Shown: piece after piece, positions 50,996-60,168 of the stretch
Position numbering within the stretch: the stretch's first letter is position 1
How the letters are laid out: each line of letters starts with the position of its first letter
Assembly (NCBI GenBank): GCA_902600395.1
Contig: CACKJL010000001.1
Span: 6,890-70,889, forward strand
Reading direction: 5' to 3'
Length of the DNA stretch: 64,000 bases
Origin: an uncultured Prochlorococcus sp.
Lineage (GTDB): Bacteria > Cyanobacteriota > Cyanobacteriia > PCC-6307 > Cyanobiaceae
Notes under the pieces: generated by a model
The model's database searches: none
What the model was told of the DNA's origin: nothing
Seen by the model: the letters and a program-made list of their open reading frames with translations, nothing else
Made by a program: the position numbers and the translations under genes

Positions 50996-51012
50996 AGATA
51001 CTAGTAAATAAA
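50981..51012. repeat. perfect 16-bp tandem duplication spanning the HTH gene stop
   Basis: Two exact copies of GATACTAGTAAATAAA (50981-50996 and 50997-51012). The first copy contains the stop codon of the HTH gene, the second lies in the non-coding region. A unit of 16, not a multiple of three, would shift the frame if duplicated inside the gene, so the duplication may have changed the C terminus. It is followed by about 190 bases of very AT-rich DNA with no supported gene. Confidence 0.9.
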
Positions 51013-51205
51013 TATTATTTAAAATAATATATTTTTAATTAAAAATGATAAAACCTTTTAAAACTAACTTTTAAATAAATATCGTTTTAACTCCTAAATA
51101 AGATAAATAATTGAATTATTAAAGCAAAAATAATATGTATTTTTAAGTTGAATTAATTCTTTTAATAAATAGTTAATTATTACTAAATTTTTTCGTAAAT
51201 CATAT
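51013..51205. other. AT-rich non-coding gap
   Basis: Part of the longest gene-free stretch in the window. It holds many short A/T runs and no convincing open frame, tRNA, or hairpin plus T-run. A 61-residue frame on the minus strand (51094-51279) lies partly inside the YciI-like gene in another frame and is judged a shadow. It probably holds the 3' ends of the two convergent transcripts. Confidence 0.6.
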
Positions 51206-51475
51206 TTAAAATGCTTGAATCCATGGATAAATATCATAATTAATCCATATACCTTTCTCCCAATATATATCCTCTTCAATAAGATCTTTCAACTCGTTTA
51301 CATCATTAGCATTAAAAATTCCAAACAAATATTTGGCGCATTTTGTTGGCCCTAATGTAACTAAAATATCGCTATCTTTTAAGTTTTTAAGTCTCTTAAG
51401 ATGTTGTTCTCGAAATGGTTCCCTTTTAATAATTGCATCTTCACAGTACCTTCCAAAAACTACAAACTTTTCCAT
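51206..51475 (-). CDS. YciI-like protein
   Basis: An 89-residue protein of the YciI-like, dimeric ferredoxin-fold family: MEKFVVFGRYCEDAIIKREPFREQHLKRLKNL, then LVTLGPT, then FGIFNANDVNELKDLIEEDIYWEKGIW. The ATG at 51475 is preferred; an upstream in-frame start at 51520 would add 15 hydrophobic, unconserved residues. Some YciI proteins have a catalytic histidine/aspartate; here H (REQH) is at about 24. Function unknown. It is divergent from cyAbrB across about 97 bases. Confidence 0.82.
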   Translation of the reverse strand: MEKFVVFGRYCEDAIIKREPFREQHLKRLKNLKDSDILVTLGPTKCAKYLFGIFNANDVNELKDLIEEDIYWEKGIWINYDIYPWIQAF

Positions 51476-51572
51476 TTTTAAATATAAATAATAGAATGAA
51501 TAGATACTTAATAATTGCATATATTACACGCAGATTGCTATGTTATTTAATACAACTTTCTTTTAATTAATT

Positions 51573-51929
51573 ATGCTAACTGGTAGCGATCTCCTTGCAA
51601 AAGTTAAAGAACTTGGTGATGTTAGCAAATCTGACCTAGTTCGCGCCTGTGGATATGTTTCCACTAAAAAAAACGGAGGTGAACGCTTAAACTTTACCGC
51701 ATTTTATGAAGCACTTTTAGAAGCAAAAGGGGTTAATCTTGGTGATTCTGGAGTTGCAGGTATTGGAAAAGGTGGAAGAAAACTTAGTTATATTGCTACA
51801 GTTCAAGGCAATGGAAATCTTCTGATTGGGAAAGCATATACAGCACTTCTTGATCTAAAAGCAGGTGATGAATTCGAAATTAAGCTGGGAAGAAAACAAA
51901 TCAGATTATTACCTACAGAAGAATCGTAA
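51573..51929 (+). CDS. cyAbrB-type transcriptional regulator
   Basis: A 118-residue DNA-binding protein of the cyanobacterial AbrB family, which has its AbrB domain at the C terminus, unlike Bacillus AbrB. It matches the family throughout: LTGSDLLAKVKELGDVSKSDLVRACGYVS, then GERLNFTAFYEALLEAKG, and C-terminally LIGKAYTALLDLKAGDEFEIKLGRKQIRLLP. Known cyAbrBs in other species act on nitrogen, carbon and redox genes; targets here are not visible. The YciI-like gene is divergent. Confidence 0.92.
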   Translation: MLTGSDLLAKVKELGDVSKSDLVRACGYVSTKKNGGERLNFTAFYEALLEAKGVNLGDSGVAGIGKGGRKLSYIATVQGNGNLLIGKAYTALLDLKAGDEFEIKLGRKQIRLLPTEES

Positions 51930-52011
51930 AGACAACAACAATAAATTGGTTATGACATTTTTAATTAATTTTATATAAATAATTCTTTTAATTAATAAAT
52001 TATCTTTGTAT

Positions 52012-52854
52012 TTATTTTTTTTGATCAGCAGCTAAACGCATTTCTTTACAAAACTCACCAACATGATCGACAACATCTTTTTCACTTGAGCTCGAGATTC
52101 GTTTTACAAATGCACTCCCAATAATTACTCCATCTGCTCCCCACTCACGAACTTTATTAACATGTTCTGGAGTTGATATTCCAAAACCAACAGCAATTGG
52201 ATTGCTATTTACATCTTTTAATTTAGCAATAAGATTTTCTACTCTATTTTCCATTTTGTTTCTCTCACCAGTGACACCTGTAACACTTACTAAATAAGTA
52301 AAACCTTTTGTATGATTTGATATTTGTTTCATTCTTTCAAAAGGAGTAGTTGGCGCTACCAATAAAATTAAGTCCATAGAATGATTACTAACTATTTTAG
52401 AAAATTTATAAGCTTCCTCCAAAGGGAGGTCAGGAACTATTAGTCCAGAAACTCCAGCATCAGATGCCATCTCACAAAACCTTTCAAAGCCAAAACATAA
52501 TAATGGATTCAAGTAAGAAAAAAGGATGATGGGGATATTTAATTTACCTTTTAAAGACTCTAAAAGTTTAATTACTTTTCTTAAGCTAGTACCTGACTTT
52601 AAGGCGCGAGAGGCCGCCACTTGAATAACAGGTCCATCTGCAAGTGGGTCACTATACGGGATGCCTAATTCAATAAGGTCAGCTCCATTTTCTTGTAACT
52701 TTAATAAGATCTCAGACGTTATTTCAATATTGGGATCCCCTGCCATTATAAAAGGCATTAAAGCAAATTTTCTTTTATTTTTTAACTCACAAAACATCTC
52801 ATCTACCTTGGATAAAGATTCATTTTTAGTAATTTGCATTTTGTTATCTTTCAT
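52012..52854 (-). CDS. trpA: tryptophan synthase alpha subunit
   Basis: Cleaves indole-3-glycerol phosphate to indole and glyceraldehyde 3-phosphate, which passes to TrpB. The 280-residue TIM barrel has ELGIPYSDPLADGPVIQ with the catalytic E62 and D73, LIVPDLPLEEA, and VGFGISTPEH near the C terminus. The ATG at 52854 is used; a second ATG five codons on is possible. It follows the DUF3007 gene by 28 bases in the unit ndhL-DUF3007-trpA. trpB is not in the window. Confidence 0.95.
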   Translation of the reverse strand: MKDNKMQITKNESLSKVDEMFCELKNKRKFALMPFIMAGDPNIEITSEILLKLQENGADLIELGIPYSDPLADGPVIQVAASRALKSGTSLRKVIKLLESLKGKLNIPIILFSYLNPLLCFGFERFCEMASDAGVSGLIVPDLPLEEAYKFSKIVSNHSMDLILLVAPTTPFERMKQISNHTKGFTYLVSVTGVTGERNKMENRVENLIAKLKDVNSNPIAVGFGISTPEHVNKVREWGADGVIIGSAFVKRISSSSEKDVVDHVGEFCKEMRLAADQKK

Positions 52855-52882
52855 AATTTTTAGATATTTTTCTATGAAAAAT

Positions 52883-53203
52883 TTATGGATTGTTCTCTAA
52901 ATCTTCCATAAGTTTTTGTTGCTCTTCCTTTGATAATGAGTTGAATTTGGTTTCTAGTTTATCATTAACAACTTTTTCATACTCTTTTCTATAACGCTTC
53001 CTTTGTTCCATAAAAGTCATTTTTCCATTTACAACTCTATAAACATAAGATGTTACCCAAGTAATAACAATCACAATCAAGATACAACTTGATAGAGTAG
53101 TGGCTGTAAAATTATCGATACCAATTTGCGGTGCGAATTTATAACTAATTAATCCTATTAATGAAATAAATAAACCTATTTGTATAACTTTTCCTTTAGT
53201 CAA
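52883..53203 (-). CDS. DUF3007 membrane protein
   Basis: A 106-residue protein with two membrane segments (about 8-28 and 34-55) and a charged helical tail (EQRKRYRKEYEKVVNDKLETKFNSLSKEEQQKLMEDLE). This layout and sequence are characteristic of the cyanobacterial DUF3007 family, often found between ndhL and trpA. No function is established. The start lies 4 bases after ndhL. Confidence 0.83.
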   Translation of the reverse strand: MTKGKVIQIGLFISLIGLISYKFAPQIGIDNFTATTLSSCILIVIVITWVTSYVYRVVNGKMTFMEQRKRYRKEYEKVVNDKLETKFNSLSKEEQQKLMEDLENNP

Positions 53204-53207
53204 TTAT

Positions 53208-53441
53208 TTACCCTTTACCACTTCCTTTTAGTCTAAGATTTAAAAATGGAGAAAATAAAATTAAACCTGGAAAGAAAAGAAATACAAGGCCATAAATTCC
53301 TAATCTTTCAAATTTGCCCATAATATTCCATCTATTATTCATCCAGTAAAATAGTAACAATGGGATAACCAATAAATAGGTAGAAATAATTCCGATATAA
53401 GCAATTAAAGTAGCTAATGAATTATTAAAAAAACTTTCCAT
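53208..53441 (-). CDS. ndhL: NAD(P)H-quinone oxidoreductase subunit L (NdhL)
   Basis: A small NDH-1 membrane subunit specific to oxygenic phototrophs, 77 residues, with two hydrophobic helices (about 10-32 and 44-66). The family signature is [26 protein letters not shown] (the start reads LIAYIGIIS) and the [23 protein letters not shown] tail. It is transcribed leftward with DUF3007 and trpA; tRNA-Leu lies about 78 bases upstream on the same strand. Confidence 0.9.
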   Translation of the reverse strand: MESFFNNSLATLIAYIGIISTYLLVIPLLLFYWMNNRWNIMGKFERLGIYGLVFLFFPGLILFSPFLNLRLKGSGKG

Positions 53442-53519
53442 TTTAATTTATGGTTGCTTAGTTAAAACATAACAACTATTGGAAGTTATCGTCAGAACTA
53501 AAAATAAATAATTAAATAA

Positions 53520-53605
53520 TGGGAGTGGGGGGACTTGAACCCCCACGAGCTAAATCGCTCGACGGATTTTAAGTCCGGCGCGTCTACCAATTCCGCCACA
53601 CTCCC
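53520..53605 (-). tRNA. trnL-UAA: tRNA-Leu (anticodon UAA)
   Basis: An 86-nucleotide class II tRNA. The 7-bp acceptor stem GGGAGTG/CACTCCC, discriminator A, D-arm, anticodon loop CTTAAAA (anticodon TAA), a long variable arm with GAGC/GCTC stem, and the T-arm GGGGG-TTCAAGT-CCCCC are all visible. No CCA is encoded. No group I intron interrupts the anticodon loop. Located between ndhL and pyrC. Confidence 0.97.
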
Positions 53606-53704
53606 AAAGGAATTTGCGCTTTCTAATCGTAGCTGAAAGTAACCCATTTAACCAAGAAAAATCGGAATATTTACACTTTTAATTGTCATATTAAATCTAA
53701 TTTT

Positions 53705-54754
53705 TTAATTTACTATTCCTTCTACTTGCCATTGTAAAGTTTCACCTGCATGAAATGGTTTTATTTGTCCGACAATATTTTTTTCTTCAACAACATCAAT
53801 ATATTCTTTGATTTTGTTAGGTCTAGAAACTACTTTTAATTTTTCTTTATTTGGTGGGACATTATAAAAATTAGGGCCATTCAAACTTGCAAACTTTTCA
53901 AAATTTTCTAGAGCATCCTCCTCTTCAAAAACTGTTAAGTAGCTTTCTATCGCTACTGGCGAATTAAAAATGCCTGCACATCCACAAAAAGCCTTCCACT
54001 TTCTAAGGTGTGGAGCAGAGTCAGTCCCCAAGAAAAAACATTTTTCCCCACTTGTTGCCGCTCTCCTTAAAGCGATTCTATTATTTTCCCTCTTAGCAAC
54101 TGGTAAGCAGTAAAAATCACTATTTAAGCCACCAAAAAACATTGCATTTCTATTTATATGCAAATGATGCGGAGTAATAGTAGCCCCAATATTATTTTCT
54201 TTCACAAAATCAACTGCGTAAGAGGTGGTTATATGTTCTAGAACGATTTTTAATTTTGGAAATCTTTTGGTTATTTGAGAAAGTTCTTTATCTATAAAAA
54301 CTTCTTCTCTATCGAATACATCTACTTCAGAATCAGTCACTTCCCCATGAATTAAAAGAGGCATTCCAGAATCTTGCATTAATTCAAAGATCTTATATAG
54401 ATTTTCTATTTTCCTAACTCCATGACTGGAATTTGTTGTGGCATTAGCAGGATATAATTTTGCTGCAAAAAAAACATTATTTTTAAAACCATTAATTAGT
54501 TCCCCTTTATCAGTGTCATCTGTAAGATAAATTGTCATTAATGGTTCAAACTTAGAACTTTCTGGTAGCGCTTCAACAATAGATTTCCTATAAGAAATAG
54601 CTCTATTGATTGATGTTATGGGACTTTTAGTATTTGGCATAACAATGGCTCTTCCAAAATATTCCGAAGTAAACTGAATGATATTTTTTAATACGAGACC
54701 TTCTCTTAAATGTAAATGCCAATCATCAGGTTTTATTATGTTTAAAGTCTTCAA
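53705..54754 (-). CDS. pyrC: dihydroorotase (class II, E. coli type)
   Basis: Zinc amidohydrolase of 349 residues that closes carbamoyl-aspartate to dihydroorotate in pyrimidine synthesis. Metal ligands are H13 and H15 (DDWHLHLREG), the bridging carboxylated lysine K99 (FFAAKLYPANATTNS), later histidines in LIHGE and EHITT, and the catalytic aspartate in LGTDSAPH. The TTG start at 54752-54754 fits the conserved N terminus. It stands alone on the minus strand, 99 bases from tRNA-Leu. Confidence 0.94.
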   Translation of the reverse strand: MKTLNIIKPDDWHLHLREGLVLKNIIQFTSEYFGRAIVMPNTKSPITSINRAISYRKSIVEALPESSKFEPLMTIYLTDDTDKGELINGFKNNVFFAAKLYPANATTNSSHGVRKIENLYKIFELMQDSGMPLLIHGEVTDSEVDVFDREEVFIDKELSQITKRFPKLKIVLEHITTSYAVDFVKENNIGATITPHHLHINRNAMFFGGLNSDFYCLPVAKRENNRIALRRAATSGEKCFFLGTDSAPHLRKWKAFCGCAGIFNSPVAIESYLTVFEEEDALENFEKFASLNGPNFYNVPPNKEKLKVVSRPNKIKEYIDVVEEKNIVGQIKPFHAGETLQWQVEGIVN

Positions 54755-54872
54755 AGTTTTTTCTATTTAGTCAATTTTAACAGCTAATTAAAATTGACAA
54801 TAAATTATAGATATTCGAGGATAGTTATTAACCCATTATGAAAATTTTTATTATCTAAATTAAATCCTAAAT

Positions 54873-55952
54873 ATGAGTGATTTTTTATTTCCAATAATAG
54901 AAATATTTTTAGGCGTAGTTCTACTTTTTGCTGGAGGAGAGTTCTTTATTCAAGGAGCCATATTTTTATCTTTAATTTTAGGAATACCTCAAATAGTTAT
55001 TGGTTTGACAGTTGTTTCTCTTGGAACAAGCTCTCCTGAATTGTTGGTAAGTTTGAGTTCAATTTTAAAAGGCAGTGATTCGCTTGCGGCAAGCAATGTA
55101 ATTGGAAGCAATATTTTTAATGTTCTCGTTGTTTTGGGCATAAGCTCATTGATAACACCTCTTAAAGTAAAAAGCAGAATAGTCAGAAGAGATGTGCCTC
55201 TTTTAATGGCAATTTCTTGTGCAGTTTGGGCTATGTCATCAACAGGCGTATTAACATTGCAAGCAGGGGTATTTCTAATATTTTGTTTAATCTTAAATAC
55301 AATATGGGAAATAAATACCATCAATGAAAAAGGAGAGGAGACAAAAGATGCTGAACCAGAGATAGAAGAATTAAAAGATAACTATAAACAGAAAATGAAT
55401 ATTTTACTAAAGTTAATATTGGGAATATTTCTTTTAAGCTTTGGTTCAAACATTTTAGTAAATGGTTCTCAAACGCTCGCTACTCTTTTGGGTGTAAATG
55501 AAATTATTATTGGTTTAACTATCGTCGCAACTGGGACATCTTTACCAGAATTAGTAACTTCAATAATTGCTGCGTTTAAAGGCAAAACAGATCTTGCGAT
55601 TGGGAATGTAATAGGGAGTAATTTACTAAATCAACTTTTAATCCTTGGGAGTTGCAGTATTTTTTCAGGATTTAAAGGTTTAGTAATTGAACAGAGTCTA
55701 ATAAAAGTTGACTTACCTTTTATGGTTTTAACTACCTTTGCATGCTTACCAATCTTCTGGAGCAAAGGGAAAATCACAAGAATTGAAGGATTTATTTTGC
55801 TTAATCTTTATATTTTCTACATTCTCGATAAGATACTTTTCCTGAATGAATTTAACTTCCTTTCTGAATTAAGGATAGGTTTATTTATTTACTTTACATT
55901 GCTTATAGTATTTCTGATTGTTCAAGAAAAATTAAAATTTTCTAATTCATAA
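54873..55952 (+). CDS. CaCA-family cation exchanger (Na+/Ca2+ type)
   Basis: A 359-residue membrane protein with about ten hydrophobic segments in two inverted halves. Both alpha repeats are present: GLTVVSLGTSSPELLVSLSS with GSNIFNVLVVLG in the first half, and GLTIVATGTSLPELVTSI with GNVIGSNLLNQLLILG in the second. The halves are joined by a charged cytosolic loop rich in Glu/Lys (about 150-172). Such exchangers extrude Ca2+ or related cations; the coupling ion cannot be read. It is divergent from pyrC and convergent with gor. Confidence 0.91.
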   Translation: MSDFLFPIIEIFLGVVLLFAGGEFFIQGAIFLSLILGIPQIVIGLTVVSLGTSSPELLVSLSSILKGSDSLAASNVIGSNIFNVLVVLGISSLITPLKVKSRIVRRDVPLLMAISCAVWAMSSTGVLTLQAGVFLIFCLILNTIWEINTINEKGEETKDAEPEIEELKDNYKQKMNILLKLILGIFLLSFGSNILVNGSQTLATLLGVNEIIIGLTIVATGTSLPELVTSIIAAFKGKTDLAIGNVIGSNLLNQLLILGSCSIFSGFKGLVIEQSLIKVDLPFMVLTTFACLPIFWSKGKITRIEGFILLNLYIFYILDKILFLNEFNFLSELRIGLFIYFTLLIVFLIVQEKLKFSNS

Positions 55953-55954
55953 TT

Positions 55955-57319
55955 TTATCCATACATAGTCACAAATTCTTCTGAGATAGTTGGGTGCAAA
56001 GCCATAGTAATATCAAAGTCTTTTTTTGTTATCCCTGCATTTAATGAAATTGATATCATTTGAATAATCTCAGACGAAGTTTCTCCAAACATATGACATC
56101 CTAGGACTTTGTCAGTTAGCTTATGAACTACAATCTTCAACATACATTTTGATTTATTCTTTTTAAAGGTATTAGACATAGGGGTAAATTTGCATTTGAA
56201 AATTTTTATATTTTTTTCAGAGTAAATCTCTTTAGCTCTTTTCTCACTTAAGCCAACTGTTGAAATTTCTGGAATAGTAAATACGGCCTTAGGGATATAT
56301 TCATAATTTACTTTTCTTCTTTGGTCATTAAAAAAATTATCCGAAAAAACTCTCCCTTGTTCTATTGCTACTGGAGTTAAGTTTGGCTTATTTATGATAT
56401 CGCCAACTGCAAAAATATTTGAAATGCTTGTTTGATTAAATTCATCGACATCTAAATATTGGCCATCCATCTTTAGATTTAAAAAATCTAAATTTAAAGC
56501 CAAAAGATTTGGTTCTCTTCCTGTAGCAATAAGAATATTATTAGTTAGGAGTTTATCTCCCGAGTCTAGGGTAGATTCCAGATTTCCATTTACTTTTTTG
56601 ATAAAATTTAATTGAGTATTGGGGATTATATTTATTTCAGTAAAAGTAGGTGATTCCTCTAGGCATGAAGAAAGATCCTCATCAAAACCATTAAGTAAAT
56701 GTTGACCTCTAATTAATTGAGTCACTTCAGTACCTAAATTTCTGAAAATAGAAGCAAATTCACAAGCAATATATCCACCTCCTACAATTAATATTGATTT
56801 AGGAAACTTTTCTAATTCAAAAATATCGTCACTAGTCCACGCCAAATTCTCCCCAGGAATATTTAATTTCTTTGGTTTACCTCCAACTGAAATAAGAATT
56901 TTTTTTGAACTTATTTTATTTTTAATTTTCTTTGTCTTTGAACAAATAATTTCTAATTCATTTTGAGTAATAAATTTTCCTAAGCCTTCAAAAATAGTTA
57001 TATTCAACTTTTTTAAAGAATTTCTATGTAAATTACTTAATCTAGAAACCTCCTCTCTAACATTCTTCAACAAAATATTTGATTCAAATTTAATACCTTC
57101 ATTTTTTAATCCATATCCTTCAGAAGAATCCATATTTTTTTTACTTTTAGCTGCATAAACCATTAATTTCTTAGGCACACATCCCCTTATCACACAAGTT
57201 CCTCCTATTTGATTTGCTTCTATGATTGCGACTTTTGCTCCATAACTAGCTGCACGTTTAGCCGCCGCGAGTCCTCCAGATCCAGCGCCAACAACAATTA
57301 AATCAAATTCAAATTCCAA
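55955..57319 (-). CDS. gor: glutathione reductase
   Basis: FAD flavoenzyme that reduces oxidised glutathione with NADPH. The 454-residue protein has the FAD motif GAGSGGLAAAKRA, the redox disulfide C42/C47 in GGTCVIRGCVPKKL (the fingerprint of the family), the NADPH motif GGGYIACEFASIF, and the C-terminal LHPTISEEF with the catalytic His-Glu pair. The TTG start fits the conserved N terminus. It is divergent from a GST-like gene across 52 bases, and the two could share regulation. Confidence 0.95.
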   Translation of the reverse strand: MEFEFDLIVVGAGSGGLAAAKRAASYGAKVAIIEANQIGGTCVIRGCVPKKLMVYAAKSKKNMDSSEGYGLKNEGIKFESNILLKNVREEVSRLSNLHRNSLKKLNITIFEGLGKFITQNELEIICSKTKKIKNKISSKKILISVGGKPKKLNIPGENLAWTSDDIFELEKFPKSILIVGGGYIACEFASIFRNLGTEVTQLIRGQHLLNGFDEDLSSCLEESPTFTEINIIPNTQLNFIKKVNGNLESTLDSGDKLLTNNILIATGREPNLLALNLDFLNLKMDGQYLDVDEFNQTSISNIFAVGDIINKPNLTPVAIEQGRVFSDNFFNDQRRKVNYEYIPKAVFTIPEISTVGLSEKRAKEIYSEKNIKIFKCKFTPMSNTFKKNKSKCMLKIVVHKLTDKVLGCHMFGETSSEIIQMISISLNAGITKKDFDITMALHPTISEEFVTMYG

Positions 57320-57371
57320 GACTTTTTTTAATCAATTATTATAACGTTAGTTTATAGCTTTAATTCAAATA

Positions 57372-58601
57372 ATGAATGGGATTTTGACATGGGATGATTT
57401 AAATAAATTTGAAGTTGAAGATCTTGATAGAGTCCATGGTATAAATAATTCCTACGCAAATTTAAGATTATTTGGACATAGTGAAAATGATGTATTAGTT
57501 ACCCTATATAGGGATAGGCATTCTTGGTGCCCATACTGTCAGAAGATATGGTTATGGCTTGAATTTAAGAAAATTCCATACAGAGTCAAGAAAATAAATA
57601 TGTTTTGCTACGGCCAAAAAGAAAGTTGGTTCCTTGAAAAAGTCAGATCGGGGAAATTACCTGCAATTGAATTTAAACGGCAAGTTATAACTGAAAGCGA
57701 CGATATCATAGCTTTTTTAGAAAATGAATTTGGAGCACTTGGATCTTTTATTACATCTAGTCACCTTATCAAAATTCGAGAGTTAGAAAGAGAAATTTTC
57801 AGGTCCTGGTGTAATTGGCTCTGCCGAGAAAGCTTTAATTTTATAGATAACTCTTTTAGAAAAAAAAGATTTAAAGAAACCATTTCTAAACTTGATGAAA
57901 TCTTAAGTAGCTCAAAATCAGGTTTTGTTGATCCATCAGTTTCTAACACGGGTGATATAGAGCCTGGTGTTGGAGATATAATTTTTGTTCCCTATATGGA
58001 GAGAATGAATGCATCACTTTTTTATTATAAAGGGTTTAATTTAAGATCTAATTATCGTCATGTAGATAACTGGCTTACCCTGTTTGAGGGAACAAGTGCT
58101 TATAGAGGCACTCAAGGAGATTTTCATACACATTCTCATGATTTACCCCCACAAATGGGAGGATGCTATAAAGAAAGCAATGAACAACAGATTACTTTCT
58201 CAAATTTAATAGATACTGGGGAGGGTTTAGGTAATTATGAATTAAACCAAAATTATGAGTCAAAATATTATGCAACAATTGCTCTTAAAAGAGTGATAAA
58301 GCATAAAGACAATTTACAAAAGGTAAACCCATACAATAAAGAATCCTTTGACGAATCATTGAGATCAGCTTTGAGCCATATGATCACAGGTGAAGTATTA
58401 ATCCCTAAAAAACTTTCAGGAATCTCTTTAAGATACTTAAAAAATAGAATCTCAGTTCCAAGAGATATGCCAATCATTTCAGCGAGGTTATTAAGGCAAT
58501 CATTAAATAGAATTGAATCTCTCAGTGATATCAATGAAATAGATAAGTTACCTTTAAGGCATAGATATGATCAAGATCCTATAAATTTCATTTCTAGTTA
58601 A
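57372..58601 (+). CDS. large glutathione S-transferase-like protein
   Basis: A 409-residue protein with a GST N-terminal thioredoxin fold: RHSWCPYCQKIWLWLEFKKIPY, where C53-P-Y-C56 resembles glutaredoxin/omega-type GSTs, and ITESDDIIAFLENEFG. The C-terminal part is much longer than in a standard GST (about 220 residues) and has no domain I recognise. A glutathione-linked redox or dehydroascorbate-type role is possible. It is divergent from gor. The 3' end is 8 bases before the stop of the convergent dnaA gene. Confidence 0.82.
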   Translation: MNGILTWDDLNKFEVEDLDRVHGINNSYANLRLFGHSENDVLVTLYRDRHSWCPYCQKIWLWLEFKKIPYRVKKINMFCYGQKESWFLEKVRSGKLPAIEFKRQVITESDDIIAFLENEFGALGSFITSSHLIKIRELEREIFRSWCNWLCRESFNFIDNSFRKKRFKETISKLDEILSSSKSGFVDPSVSNTGDIEPGVGDIIFVPYMERMNASLFYYKGFNLRSNYRHVDNWLTLFEGTSAYRGTQGDFHTHSHDLPPQMGGCYKESNEQQITFSNLIDTGEGLGNYELNQNYESKYYATIALKRVIKHKDNLQKVNPYNKESFDESLRSALSHMITGEVLIPKKLSGISLRYLKNRISVPRDMPIISARLLRQSLNRIESLSDINEIDKLPLRHRYDQDPINFISS

Positions 58602-58609
58602 TAATAAAA

Positions 58610-60004
58610 CTATAAATTTTTTCTTGAATCTATTTGAAGTAAATCTCTTATTTTTTGAACTTGACTTGCAATATTTGGATCAATAGATAATTTTTTTTCA
58701 ACTTGTTCAATAGCATACATTACTGTTGTGTGGTCCTTGCCCCCAAACTCATCTCCAATTCTTGGTAGGCTTAGATCTGTCCCATGCCTCATAAGATACA
58801 TACCTATTTGTCTAGCTTGACTTACTGGTTTTCTCCTACTTGAACTGATCAATTCATCAGTAGAAACTTTAAAGAAATCTGAAACTTTATTAATAACTTG
58901 TTTTGGAGTAACAACTACTCCAACACTATTCGGATCAAGCATTGGAGCAATTGATTGTACTGTCATTGGCAAGCCCGTTATTGATGCAAATGCAACAGCT
59001 CTAGTAAATGCTCCTTCCAATTCTCGAATATTCGAAGTGAATCTTCCTGCTATAAATTGAATTAAATCTCGTGGAAGACTCATCCTCTCTTGTTCTGCCT
59101 TTTTTTGAAGGATGGCTGTCCTCGTCTCAAGATCAGGTGGTTGAATATCTGCAGTCATGCCCATTGAGAACCTTGAAATTAATCTCTCTTGAATTCCCGA
59201 CAATTGATTTGGTGGCCTATCACTTGCAATAACTATTTGACTTCCTGATTCGTGAAGAGCATTAAAAGTATGAAAAAATTCTTCCTGTGTATATTCTTTG
59301 CCTTCTAAGAACTGTATATCGTCTATTAAAATCAAATCTACATTTCTATATTTATCTCGAATAGCTGTCATTCCATCTCTTCGAATACCACTAATAACAT
59401 CATTAGTAAAAGTTTCTGTAGATACATATTTAACTTTTGCTTCTGGATCTATTTCTACTCGATAGTGGCCTATTGCTTGCATTAAATGAGTTTTACCGAG
59501 ACCTACTCCACCACAAATAAATAATGGATTAAATTCTCTCCCGGGTGATTCGGCAACTGCTAAAGCCGCTGCATGAGCCAACCTACTATTTGGACCTACA
59601 ACAAATCTTTTAAAGACGTAGCGTAAATTTAGACCGTTGGGATTTTTGGATCGATTTTTTGAAGAAATATCTTGACTATTATTAGGAAATGATTTTGTTT
59701 CATGACTCAAAATCTGTTCATCTAGGTTCTCTTTATTCGTTGAATTGCTGCTTATATTTGTTTCAGATTTAAAAACAACTTTTACATCATGGCCACATAT
59801 TTCTTTTGCAGCCTTTTCGATAGTTTGACAATAATTCTTTCTTAACCAATCACTGGAAAATGTATTTGGAGCAATTAAAGTTAATAAGCCATTTTCAAAG
59901 CAATTAAACTTAGCAGGCCTTATCCATGTCTCAAATGAAGGCTTACTTAAAGTTTTTTGAAGTGATTGTTGAACTTCCGCCCAAATAGGATTAATTGCTT
60001 GCAA
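58610..60004 (-). CDS. dnaA: chromosomal replication initiator DnaA
   Basis: AAA+ initiator of 464 residues. Domain I is at 1-80, a variable linker at 80-125, the ATPase domain with Walker [10 protein letters not shown] (165-173) and Walker [13 protein letters not shown], the sensor region [20 protein letters not shown], and domain IV with the DNA-contacting [19 protein letters not shown]. No DnaA-box-like TTATCCACA is seen upstream, so an origin beside this gene is not supported. A perfect inverted repeat lies just upstream of the ATG. Confidence 0.97.
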   Translation of the reverse strand: MQAINPIWAEVQQSLQKTLSKPSFETWIRPAKFNCFENGLLTLIAPNTFSSDWLRKNYCQTIEKAAKEICGHDVKVVFKSETNISSNSTNKENLDEQILSHETKSFPNNSQDISSKNRSKNPNGLNLRYVFKRFVVGPNSRLAHAAALAVAESPGREFNPLFICGGVGLGKTHLMQAIGHYRVEIDPEAKVKYVSTETFTNDVISGIRRDGMTAIRDKYRNVDLILIDDIQFLEGKEYTQEEFFHTFNALHESGSQIVIASDRPPNQLSGIQERLISRFSMGMTADIQPPDLETRTAILQKKAEQERMSLPRDLIQFIAGRFTSNIRELEGAFTRAVAFASITGLPMTVQSIAPMLDPNSVGVVVTPKQVINKVSDFFKVSTDELISSSRRKPVSQARQIGMYLMRHGTDLSLPRIGDEFGGKDHTTVMYAIEQVEKKLSIDPNIASQVQKIRDLLQIDSRKNL

Positions 60005-60015
60005 AATTTTATTCT

Positions 60016-60032
60016 CTAGATTATCAATCTAG
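60016..60032 (-). promoter_or_regulatory. perfect 7-bp inverted repeat upstream of dnaA
   Basis: CTAGATT and AATCTAG flank ATC, giving a perfect 7-bp stem with a 3-base centre, 12 bases before the dnaA ATG at 60004. As DNA it could be an operator; as RNA, if the transcript starts upstream, it would be a leader hairpin near the ribosome site. No following T-run, so a terminator is unlikely. Chance is possible but the stem is complete. Confidence 0.4.
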
Positions 60033-60168
60033 TTGGAATTTAATAATTGGCCATTAGGAAATCACAAGATCACGACAAATTTAAAATTACTTAACAAACC
60101 ATCATACAAATTTATAAGAAAATTTTATTTTTTATAGGCATATAATTATTTTAAATAGCAATAAATTT

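Noticed and set aside
51094..51279. 61-codon frame on the minus strand
   Set aside because: It overlaps the 3' part of the YciI-like gene in another frame and reads as compositional noise (Ile/Leu/Tyr/Lys).
60005..60168. Replication origin next to dnaA
   Set aside because: No DnaA-box-like 9-mers were seen. In related picocyanobacteria the origin is usually near dnaN rather than dnaA (recalled knowledge, not checked here).
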